From Bordetella parapertussis (GTDB taxonomy: Bacteria; Pseudomonadota; Gammaproteobacteria; Burkholderiales; Burkholderiaceae_C), in contig CAMDCZ010000006.1 in the NCBI GenBank assembly GCA_945890735.1, positions 1 to 64,000 on the forward strand: a stretch of 64,000 nt of DNA. Reading direction: 5' to 3'. Both the position numbers and the translations under genes were made by a program. Of this stretch, positions 35,172 to 41,814 are shown one piece after another (position 1 is the first letter of the stretch; every line of letters starts with the position of its first letter). The notes below the pieces were generated by a model. That model had not been told where the DNA came from, searched no databases, and worked only from the letters and a program-made list of their open reading frames with translations.

Positions 35172-35711
35172 TCAGGCCCAAGACTGAATCTCGGTGGCCG
35201 AGAGTTTACCTAATTTACTCATCTGCACTCGGCCTTGTGCATCGATCACCAAAGTGAAAGGCAAACCGCCGGTGGGATTGCCTAAATTTTTCATCAGTTG
35301 GGTGCCTTCCAAGCCGGCAAAACCTATGGCGTATTCTACCGGATGCTGACCCAAATAACGCTTGACCGCGCTGGGCTGGTCAATCGCCAAACCAATCATT
35401 TGCCAGCTTTTGGCTTTGTTTTCAAGGTAGAAGGCGTTTAATAACGGCATTTCTTCTATGCATGGGGTACACCAGGTTGCCCAAAAATTCAGCACCAATG
35501 GTTTTCCCTGAAAGCCTTCAAGCTTGAGAACCGATCCGTCTGGTTGTTCGAATTGAGTCGACCAGAGATTGCTCAACGAAGCTTCAGGTACGGCCTGGGT
35601 CTGGTGTCGCCACCAACCCACACCCAAACCAGCGCCCAAGGCAGCGCCAGCCACTGCCAGCATGCTGCGGCGTGAAGGTTTGGCAGGGGGGGTCAATTGT
35701 TCAGTGTCCAT
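35172..35711 (-). CDS. TlpA-family thiol:disulfide oxidoreductase
   Basis: This 179-residue thioredoxin-fold protein of the TlpA/ResA type has the active site WATWCTPC (Cys81 and Cys84). A basic N-terminus (PSRRS) followed by a hydrophobic stretch (MLAVAGAALGAGLGVGWW) suggests a signal anchor facing the periplasm. Such proteins reduce disulfides, often during cytochrome c maturation. Its ATG overlaps the stop of the hypothetical gene by one base (TGATG). Confidence 0.9.
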   Translation of the reverse strand: MDTEQLTPPAKPSRRSMLAVAGAALGAGLGVGWWRHQTQAVPEASLSNLWSTQFEQPDGSVLKLEGFQGKPLVLNFWATWCTPCIEEMPLLNAFYLENKAKSWQMIGLAIDQPSAVKRYLGQHPVEYAIGFAGLEGTQLMKNLGNPTGGLPFTLVIDAQGRVQMSKLGKLSATEIQSWA

Positions 35712-36301
35712 CAGCCATTGTCTAACAACTGGCGAACGGCCTGAATATCCCCTCTGGGCGCGCGCCCTTGGTCATCAGGGCGCAAAGCACCCCTGAGGTC
35801 GTCATAGTCATACACCATCAAATGAATCCCAATGTATTCACCCAGTGCTTCGCACTGGCTTTGGATACTCAAGGCATCCACCGTTTCTCCCCTGAAGCCG
35901 GCCACAGACTGGGCTTGGTAGCTCACCCCGTTGTCGATCAAGAAAAGCTCTGCGGATTTGGGGTCGTCGCAAAACAGCTGAATGAAAATGTCCGACAAAC
36001 GGGTGGCCGATCCGCGCCAAACCGCGCCGCAGAGGAATGGGCGAAAGCCTGCCAAACGCACCATCCACACCAGCGCCAGTTGGCGCAGGGCTTTCAACGC
36101 CTGGGGCTGGGTGTCCGCACAAAACAGCCGCAGGTAGTCAAACACCTGCTCTTCCAGCAGGTCGTTGTCAGGCAACGGGCTTTTGCTGCTCAGACCCAAC
36201 TCGCGCAACGCACGGCGCTTGGCAGGGCCATATTCCATGCCTTCTTCCACCACCAACCTGGCAGCGGTGGCCGCGATTTCCACTTTGACATCATTCGACA
36301 T
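35711..36301 (-). CDS. conserved hypothetical protein between mpl and tlpA
   Basis: This 196-residue soluble protein starts MSNDVKVEIAATAARLVVEEG. I do not recognise its family. A G-x-x-W-R-G-S-A-T-R-L-S-D-I stretch in the middle resembles the GS...D motif of small nucleotidyltransferases, but the second and third carboxylates expected there are not obvious (the following residues are F, I and Q). The N-terminal half is predicted helical. It is divergent from mpl and coupled to tlpA by a TGATG overlap. A role in wall recycling or redox homeostasis is only guilt by association. Confidence 0.6.
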   Translation of the reverse strand: MSNDVKVEIAATAARLVVEEGMEYGPAKRRALRELGLSSKSPLPDNDLLEEQVFDYLRLFCADTQPQALKALRQLALVWMVRLAGFRPFLCGAVWRGSATRLSDIFIQLFCDDPKSAELFLIDNGVSYQAQSVAGFRGETVDALSIQSQCEALGEYIGIHLMVYDYDDLRGALRPDDQGRAPRGDIQAVRQLLDNG

Positions 36302-36330
36302 GCGTTGTATTTTGCCGTGTCAGCCAAACC

Positions 36331-36336
36331 TACAAT
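36331..36336 (+). promoter_or_regulatory. -10-like box before mpl
   Basis: TACAAT ends 8 nt before the mpl ATG, and no Shine-Dalgarno sequence lies between. A leaderless or very short leader transcript is suggested. No well-spaced -35 is seen. Confidence 0.5.
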
Positions 36337-36344
36337 CGCAGGCT

Positions 36345-37757
36345 ATGCATATCCACATCCTCGGCATTTGCGGTACCTTCATGGGCGGCTTGGCCGCCCT
36401 CGCCCGTGAATCGGGTCACCGGGTCACCGGCTGCGACACCGGCGTTTACCCACCCATGAGCGACCAGCTGCGCGCCTTGGGCATCGAATTGATCGAGGGC
36501 TACGGTGCCGACCAGCTGCAGCTCAAGCCCGACATGTTCGTGGTGGGCAATGTGGTGTCTCGCGCCAGCGCCGGCGATGGTTCGGCTCGCTATCCCCTGA
36601 TGGAAGCCGTCCTGGAATCTGGCTTGCCCTACACCAGCGGGCCACAGTGGCTCAGTGACCATGTGCTGCACGCCCCCGCACAACCCAGGCATGTGCTGGC
36701 GGTCGCAGGCACCCATGGCAAAACCACCACCACCGCGATGCTGAGCTGGGTCTTGGACCAAGCTGGTTTGACCCCTGGTTTCTTGATCGGTGGCGTGCCC
36801 CTGAACTTTGGCGTCTCGGCCCGCTTAGGTGCCTTGGCCTCGGGACAAGAACGCCCCTTGTTTGTGATCGAAGCAGATGAATACGACACCGCCTTTTTTG
36901 ACAAACGAAGCAAGTTTGTGCATTACCGGCCCCGAACAGCGGTCTTGAACAACCTCGAGTTCGATCACGCGGACATCTTCCCTGACCTGGCAGCGATCGA
37001 ACGCCAGTTCCACCACTTGGTGCGCACCGTGCCTGGCCGCGGGCGCTTGGTGGTCAACGCCGAGCAGGCGAGTTTGCAGCGCGTGCTGGACATGGGGCAT
37101 TGGAGTCAGGTGGCGGGTTTTGGGCTGGAAACCCCTGCCGATTGGCAAGTGCGCGGAGAGCCCCATGACTTCGAGGTGCTGCACCAAGGCAAGGTCCAAG
37201 GGCATGTGCAATGGGCCCTGGGTGGGGTCCACAACCAACTCAATGCCTTGGCCGCTGTGATCGCGGCAGAACACGTGGGTGTTGCCGTGGTGGATGCATG
37301 CCAAGCTTTGTCGCGCTTTGACAATGTCAAGCGGCGCATGGAGGTGCGAGGCCAGATCGGGTCAGGCGCGCAAGCGATCACGGTTTACGATGATTTTGCG
37401 CATCACCCCACAGCCATCCGCACCACGGTCGACGGCCTGCGCCGTCAGGTAGGTCCAGCCCGCATCCTGGCGGTGTTTGAGCCACGCAGCAACACCATGA
37501 AGCTGGGCGCCATGAAGTCGCAACTGCCCTGGAGCTTGGAACAAGCTGACTTGGCGTTTTGCCACACCGCCGGTTTGGATTGGGACGCGGCACAGGCCCT
37601 GGCCAGCATGGGGGAGCGCGCCCAAACTGCCGCAGATATTGACACCCTGGTCGCGCAGGTCAAAGCCGCTGCCCGGCCAGGCGACCATCTGCTGTGCATG
37701 AGCAATGGTGGCTTTGGTGGCGTGCATGCGAAGTTGCTGCAGGCATTGAAAGCCTGA
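36345..37757 (+). CDS. mpl: UDP-N-acetylmuramate:L-alanyl-gamma-D-glutamyl-meso-DAP ligase
   Basis: This 470-residue Mur ligase joins recycled murein tripeptide to UDP-MurNAc. It starts MHIHILGICGTFMGGLAALA, typical of Mpl and distinct from MurC. The ATP loop GTHGKTTTT is at 122-130, EADEYDTAFFDKRSKF follows, and the C-terminal domain has YDDFAHHPTAI. It indicates a meso-DAP wall and an active recycling path, in keeping with ampD in this window. Confidence 0.96.
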   Translation: MHIHILGICGTFMGGLAALARESGHRVTGCDTGVYPPMSDQLRALGIELIEGYGADQLQLKPDMFVVGNVVSRASAGDGSARYPLMEAVLESGLPYTSGPQWLSDHVLHAPAQPRHVLAVAGTHGKTTTTAMLSWVLDQAGLTPGFLIGGVPLNFGVSARLGALASGQERPLFVIEADEYDTAFFDKRSKFVHYRPRTAVLNNLEFDHADIFPDLAAIERQFHHLVRTVPGRGRLVVNAEQASLQRVLDMGHWSQVAGFGLETPADWQVRGEPHDFEVLHQGKVQGHVQWALGGVHNQLNALAAVIAAEHVGVAVVDACQALSRFDNVKRRMEVRGQIGSGAQAITVYDDFAHHPTAIRTTVDGLRRQVGPARILAVFEPRSNTMKLGAMKSQLPWSLEQADLAFCHTAGLDWDAAQALASMGERAQTAADIDTLVAQVKAAARPGDHLLCMSNGGFGGVHAKLLQALKA

Positions 37758-37777
37758 AGCAACCACCGCCCAGCGAC

Positions 37778-38893
37778 TTACTTTTGGCCGCGTCGCGCTT
37801 TCACACCAGCCGACAGGGCTTCCAAGGTCTCGAGCGAGTCATCCCAAGACAAGCAGGCATCGGTGATGCTCTGGCCGTATTCAAGGGCTTCGACTTTGTC
37901 TTTGCCTGGCGTGAATTTTTGTGCGCCGGGCTTCAAATGGCTCTCCACCATCACACCAAACACGCTGTGTGAGCCGCTGGCCAACTGACTGGCAATGTCT
38001 TTGGCCACAACCAATTGACGTTCGTGTTGTTTGCTGCTGTTGGCATGGCTGCAATCAACCATCAAAGTCGCAGGCAGTTTCGCCGCTTCGAGTTCTTTGC
38101 AAGCGGCAGCCACGCTGGCGGCATCGTAGTTGGGTGCTTTGCCGCCGCGCAAAATCACATGGCAGTCCGGGTTGCCTTCGGTTTGCACAATCGCCACTTG
38201 GCCGTTTTTGTGCACCGACAAGAAATGGTGGCCGCGCGCAGCGGCTTGGATCGCGTCGGTGGCGATTTTGATGTTGCCGTCTGTGCCATTTTTGAAGCCG
38301 ATCGGGGCAGACAAACCAGAAGCGAGTTCGCGATGCACCTGGCTTTCGGTGGTGCGAGCACCAATGGCACCCCAGCTGATCAAGTCGCCAATGTACTGGG
38401 GCGAAATCACGTCCAAAAATTCGCTGCCTGCAGGCACGCCTTGGCGGTTGATTTCAATCAGCAACTGGCGTGCAATGCGCAAACCCTCATCGATGCGGAA
38501 ACTTTCATCCAAGTAGGGGTCGTTGATCAAACCTTTCCAACCCACGGTGGTGCGAGGCTTTTCAAAATACACACGCATCACGATCTCCAAGGTGTCGGCA
38601 TATTTTTCGCGCTCAGCTTTCAACCGACGGGCATAGTCCAGTGCGGCAGACGGGTCGTGGATCGAACACGGGCCGATCACAACCAGCAAACGGTCGTCTT
38701 TGCCGGTCATGATTTTGTGGATGCGCTGGCGGGTCTTGGCGATCAAAGCCTCCACCACCGTGCCCGCGATTGGGAAAAAGCGAATCAGGTGCTCGGGTGG
38801 CGGCAACACGGTGATGTCCTTGATGCGTTGGTTATCGGTTTGGCTGGTCTGGTCATTGGCGGGCGCGTAAGCATCATGCTTGGGTGTTTTCAT
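37778..38893 (-). CDS. aroG: 3-deoxy-7-phosphoheptulonate synthase (DAHP synthase, class I)
   Basis: This 371-residue enzyme condenses phosphoenolpyruvate and erythrose 4-phosphate, the first step of aromatic amino-acid synthesis. It has VVIGPCSIHDP, the VYFEKPRTTVGWKG block, ESQVHRELASGLSAPIGFKNGTDG (metal and substrate residues) and MVDCSHANSSK. The ATG at 38893 has an AAGGAG box; the frame runs on upstream through the attenuator and is not coding there. A leader peptide and a terminator upstream suggest feedback by Phe/Tyr at transcription (see those entries). Confidence 0.96.
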   Translation of the reverse strand: MKTPKHDAYAPANDQTSQTDNQRIKDITVLPPPEHLIRFFPIAGTVVEALIAKTRQRIHKIMTGKDDRLLVVIGPCSIHDPSAALDYARRLKAEREKYADTLEIVMRVYFEKPRTTVGWKGLINDPYLDESFRIDEGLRIARQLLIEINRQGVPAGSEFLDVISPQYIGDLISWGAIGARTTESQVHRELASGLSAPIGFKNGTDGNIKIATDAIQAAARGHHFLSVHKNGQVAIVQTEGNPDCHVILRGGKAPNYDAASVAAACKELEAAKLPATLMVDCSHANSSKQHERQLVVAKDIASQLASGSHSVFGVMVESHLKPGAQKFTPGKDKVEALEYGQSITDACLSWDDSLETLEALSAGVKARRGQK

Positions 38894-38939
38894 GGCGGCT
38901 CCTTGGGGACATGTCAAATGGGATGAATCTGAGGGTGAC

Positions 38940-38967
38940 AAAAAAAAACCGCCGGGGTTCGGCGGTT
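38940..38967 (-). terminator. attenuator hairpin in the aroG leader
   Basis: On the minus strand AACCGCCG (38967-38960) pairs with CGGCGGTT (38954-38947) around a 5-nt loop and is followed by nine T (38948-38940, the first two shared with the stem). It lies between the leader-peptide stop and the aroG ribosome-binding site, so it would stop transcription before aroG. The 5' arm can instead pair with leader sequence at 39009-39015. Confidence 0.85.
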
Positions 38968-38996
38968 GGTTTGGGAGTTCAGGACGTTGTTTGCGT

Positions 38997-39065
38997 TCAG
39001 ACCTCTCGACCGCCGGTGAAGCGTGAGATACCAAAATAGGCAAAGTGAAAAGTTGCTGAATTCAT
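38997..39065 (-). CDS. aroG leader peptide (Phe/Tyr-rich attenuator peptide)
   Basis: This 22-codon reading frame starts ATG at 39065 and ends TGA at 38997. The peptide begins MNSATFHFAYFGISRF and contains four Phe and one Tyr within residues 6-16, far above background. Its last codons (ACC GGC GGT) carry the CGGCGGT segment that can pair with the 5' arm of the terminator. Stalling at the Phe/Tyr codons would free this segment and favour the antiterminator; translation to the stop would cover it and allow termination. A TACATT box ends 7 nt before the ATG, so the transcript may be leaderless. Inferred from sequence only. Confidence 0.78.
   Translation of the reverse strand: MNSATFHFAYFGISRFTGGREV
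39009..39015 (-). promoter_or_regulatory. antiterminator segment of the aroG attenuator
   Basis: CGGCGGT (minus strand) inside the leader-peptide end is identical to the 3' arm of the terminator and complementary to its 5' arm ACCGCCG (38966-38960). Seven contiguous G-C/A-T pairs can form, giving the alternative fold expected of a class I attenuator. Confidence 0.7.
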
Positions 39066-39072
39066 GGATCGG

Positions 39073-39078
39073 AATGTA
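39073..39078 (-). promoter_or_regulatory. -10-like box of the aroG leader transcript
   Basis: TACATT ends 7 nt before the leader-peptide ATG. No well-spaced -35 is evident, so the promoter call is tentative. It lies between the tldD stop (39102) and the leader. Confidence 0.4.
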
Positions 39079-39101
39079 ACACAGGCCCCGGACAGGGCGC
39101 C

Positions 39102-40562
39102 TCAAGCGGTGCCGCCCACGGTCAAACCGTCGATCCGCAAGGTCGGTTGACCCACCCCCACAGGCACGCTTTGGCCCTCCTTGCCGCAGGTGCCCACGCC
39201 CGGGTCCAGCGCCATGTCGTTGCCAATCATGCTCACGCGGGTCAGCGCGTCAGGCCCGTTGCCCACCAGGGTACCGCCCTTGACAGGGTATTGGATCTTG
39301 CCGTTTTCCACCCAGAACGCCTGACTGGCCGAGAACACGAACTTGCCTGAGGTGATGTCGACCTGCCCGCCACCGAAATTGGTGGCATACAGACCTTTTT
39401 TGATGCTGGCCACGATTTCTTGGGGGTCTTTGTCGCCACCCAACATATAGGTATTGGTCATGCGCGGCATGGGCACATGGGCATAACTTTCGCGCCGCCC
39501 ATTGCCCGTCGGGGCCACGCCCATGAGTCGGGCGTTCATGCTGTCTTGGATATAGCCCACCAAAATACCGTCTTCAATCAAGACGTTTTTCTGACTGGCA
39601 TGGCCTTCATCGTCCACATTGAGGGAGCCCCGGCGGTCGGCCATCGTGCCGTCATCCAGCACGGTGACGCCCTTGGCGGCCACCCGCTGGCCAATCTTGC
39701 CGCTGAACGCGCTCGAGCCTTTGCGGTTGAAGTCACCCTCTAAGCCGTGGCCAATCGCCTCGTGCAACAAAATGCCTGGCCAGCCCGAGCCCAAGACCAC
39801 GGTCATTTCACCCGCGGGTGCGGGGCGGGCCTCCAGGTTGGTCAGGGCCGAACCCACGGCTTCTTCCACATAACGGGTCAGGCAAGCCGCATCGAAATGG
39901 GCCAAGCCAAAACGACCGCCGCCGCCAGCCGAGCCACTTTCGCGGCGACCGTTTTGCTCAACGATGACTGACAAAGACAAGCGCACCAAAGGACGCACAT
40001 CAGCGGCCAGGGTGCCGTCTGCACGGGCGACCATCACCACGTCGTATTCACTGGCCAAACCAGCCATGACTTGGACCACGCGCGGGTCTTTGGCGCGGGC
40101 TTGCTGCTCAAGTCGCTCGAGCAATTGGACTTTGGCCGTGCTGTCCAAGGAGCCAATCGGGTCCTCGCCTGCATATAACTTTCGGCTTGGGGCAATCAAA
40201 CGGGCAGGCACCTTGGTGCTGGCATTCAAACCAGCTGATGCGATGCTGCGCACGGTATGGGCCGCGTCCATCAAGGAGGCCATGGAAATGTCGTCGGAAT
40301 AAGCGAAGGCGGTTTTCTCGCCACTGACAGCGCGAACGCCCACCCCTTGGTCGATGCTGAATGAGCCTGTCTTGACGATACCTTCTTCCAAACTCCAGCC
40401 TTCGGATCGGGTGTACTGAAAGTACAGGTCTGCATCATCCACCTGGTGAGCGCGAATGGCGGACAAGGCCTGGCTCAGATGCGATTCATCCAAACCATAA
40501 GGGGTGAGCAACAGGCTTTGGGCGATGCCCAAGCGTTCAAGGGTGGGTTCACGTGAAATCAT
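39102..40562 (-). CDS. tldD: metalloprotease TldD
   Basis: This 486-residue subunit of the TldD/TldE peptidase degrades unfolded peptides, processes some modified peptides and acts on the CcdA antitoxin in E. coli. The zinc motif HEAIGHGLEGDF is present, as are VVLGSGWPGILLH before it and the NFGGGQVDITSGKFVFSASQAF block. I take the ATG at 40562, which has TACAAT 6 nt upstream; the frame runs 47 codons further into non-coding sequence. A 19-bp palindrome lies in the promoter. The partner TldE/PmbA is not in the window. Confidence 0.95.
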   Translation of the reverse strand: MISREPTLERLGIAQSLLLTPYGLDESHLSQALSAIRAHQVDDADLYFQYTRSEGWSLEEGIVKTGSFSIDQGVGVRAVSGEKTAFAYSDDISMASLMDAAHTVRSIASAGLNASTKVPARLIAPSRKLYAGEDPIGSLDSTAKVQLLERLEQQARAKDPRVVQVMAGLASEYDVVMVARADGTLAADVRPLVRLSLSVIVEQNGRRESGSAGGGGRFGLAHFDAACLTRYVEEAVGSALTNLEARPAPAGEMTVVLGSGWPGILLHEAIGHGLEGDFNRKGSSAFSGKIGQRVAAKGVTVLDDGTMADRRGSLNVDDEGHASQKNVLIEDGILVGYIQDSMNARLMGVAPTGNGRRESYAHVPMPRMTNTYMLGGDKDPQEIVASIKKGLYATNFGGGQVDITSGKFVFSASQAFWVENGKIQYPVKGGTLVGNGPDALTRVSMIGNDMALDPGVGTCGKEGQSVPVGVGQPTLRIDGLTVGGTA

Positions 40563-40568
40563 GTGGCC

Positions 40569-40574
40569 ATTGTA
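40569..40574 (-). promoter_or_regulatory. -10 box of tldD
   Basis: TACAAT (minus strand) ends 6 nt before the ATG with no Shine-Dalgarno sequence, so a leaderless message is likely. The palindrome at 40589-40607 covers the expected -35. Confidence 0.55.
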
Positions 40575-40588
40575 GGAGTGGGGCAACA

Positions 40589-40607
40589 ACCCTGTGTGAC
40601 ACAGGGT
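40589..40607. promoter_or_regulatory. 19-bp perfect palindrome at the tldD promoter
   Basis: ACCCTGTGTGACACAGGGT has 9-bp arms around one central base. Its centre lies about 36 bp upstream of the predicted start of transcription and translation of tldD, so it covers the -35. It also lies after the rodA stop but has no T-run on the minus strand, which makes an operator more likely than a terminator. Confidence 0.6.
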
Positions 40608-40620
40608 GTGCCCGGTGAAC

Positions 40621-41775
40621 TCAGGACTGAACCAACTGCTTGGCTTTGGCAACCGAGAGCAATATCCCCATGCCAAAGCCCAGCGTGACCATGGCAGTGC
40701 CACCGTAGCTGATGAAGGGCAAAGGCACGCCCACCACCGGCAACATGCCAGTCACCATGCCCATGTTGACGATCGCGTAAGTGAAAAAAATCAAGGTGAT
40801 GCTGCCCGCCAACAGACGGGCAAACAATGTGGGCCCCTCCGTGGCGATGGTCAACCCCCTGAAAACCAACACCATGAAGCCGCCAATCAGCAACATGTTG
40901 CCAAACAAGCCAAATTCTTCAGAAAAGGCTGCAAAGACAAAGTCGGTGGTTCGCTCGGGAATGAAATCCAATTGAGACTGTGTGCCTTGCATCAATCCTT
41001 TGCCCCAAAAACCGCCAGAACCAATGGCAATCACGGACTGAATGATGTGAAAGCCCTTGCCCAGCGGGTCTCGCCCAGGGTCCAGCAAGGTGCAGACCCG
41101 TTGCTGTTGGTAGTCCCGCAAAAATGGCCAGTCGGCGCCAGGGACACACAAACTGGGCTCAAAAATCACCAGCAAGACCATGCCCACCAAGCCCAGCAAG
41201 ACCGGCGGCACGATCAACCACCAACTCAGCCCAGCAAAAAAGAGCACGTACAGGCCTGCGGCCATCACCAAAATCGCCGTCCCCAAATCGGGCTGCTTGA
41301 CAATCAAGGCCACGGGAATGACCAAGATGACACTGGCCACCAAAAAATCCAGGGGACGCAATTGCCCTTCGCGTTTTTGAAACCACCAAGCCAGCATCAA
41401 TGGCATGCCGATTTTCATGATCTCGCTGGGCTGAATCACGATGCCCACGTTCAGCCAGCGTTGTGCGCCCTTTTTGGTCAACCCAAACAAAGCCACGGCA
41501 ACCAGCAGGGCCAAACCCACGGTGTAGACCGGCACAGCCAAGGTCATGATGCGTTGCGGGGGGATTTGCGCAACCACCACCATGATGCAGCAAGCCAAAA
41601 ACATGTTTCGACCATGGTCGAAAAAACGCTGGCCGTCGGCATAGCCAGACGAGAAAATAGAAACCAAACCAGCCAAGGCCAGCAGCAGCACACTGATGCC
41701 AAGCACCGTGTCAAAGCCCAGCACCATGGGTGAGATGCGTTGCAGAACACTGTATTTGCCAATTTGGTTTGCCAT
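40621..41775 (-). CDS. rodA: rod shape-determining SEDS glycosyltransferase RodA
   Basis: This 384-residue SEDS protein with about ten membrane helices polymerises lipid II for cell elongation. It has VKQPDLGTAILVMAAG (with the catalytic Asp region), ERTTDFVFAAFSEEFGLFG, and the terminal GVPLPFISYGGTAMVTLG block typical of RodA. It stands alone here, separate from mreBCD and the PBP2 gene with which it is usually clustered. The start at 41775 has TAAACT 6 nt upstream. Divergent from the RNB exoribonuclease gene. Confidence 0.94.
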   Translation of the reverse strand: MANQIGKYSVLQRISPMVLGFDTVLGISVLLLALAGLVSIFSSGYADGQRFFDHGRNMFLACCIMVVVAQIPPQRIMTLAVPVYTVGLALLVAVALFGLTKKGAQRWLNVGIVIQPSEIMKIGMPLMLAWWFQKREGQLRPLDFLVASVILVIPVALIVKQPDLGTAILVMAAGLYVLFFAGLSWWLIVPPVLLGLVGMVLLVIFEPSLCVPGADWPFLRDYQQQRVCTLLDPGRDPLGKGFHIIQSVIAIGSGGFWGKGLMQGTQSQLDFIPERTTDFVFAAFSEEFGLFGNMLLIGGFMVLVFRGLTIATEGPTLFARLLAGSITLIFFTYAIVNMGMVTGMLPVVGVPLPFISYGGTAMVTLGFGMGILLSVAKAKQLVQS

Positions 41776-41781
41776 GGCGGA

Positions 41782-41787
41782 AGTTTA
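41782..41787 (-). promoter_or_regulatory. -10-like box of rodA
   Basis: TAAACT (minus strand) ends 6 nt before the rodA ATG and no Shine-Dalgarno sequence is seen. The 39-bp divergent spacer must hold both promoters. Confidence 0.45.
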
Positions 41788-41801
41788 TCGGAGCATCATG
41801 G

Positions 41802-41807
41802 GAGAAT
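41802..41807 (+). promoter_or_regulatory. -10-like box of the RNB gene
   Basis: GAGAAT ends 7 nt before the ATG at 41815. The overlapping GGGAG could also act as a ribosome-binding site, so this is the weakest member of the leaderless set. Confidence 0.3.
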
Positions 41808-41814
41808 CTGCGCC

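Noticed and set aside
40606..41733. 375-codon open frame opposite rodA (+)
   Set aside because: Antisense of hydrophobic codons gives a polar, low-complexity product; no conserved motif.
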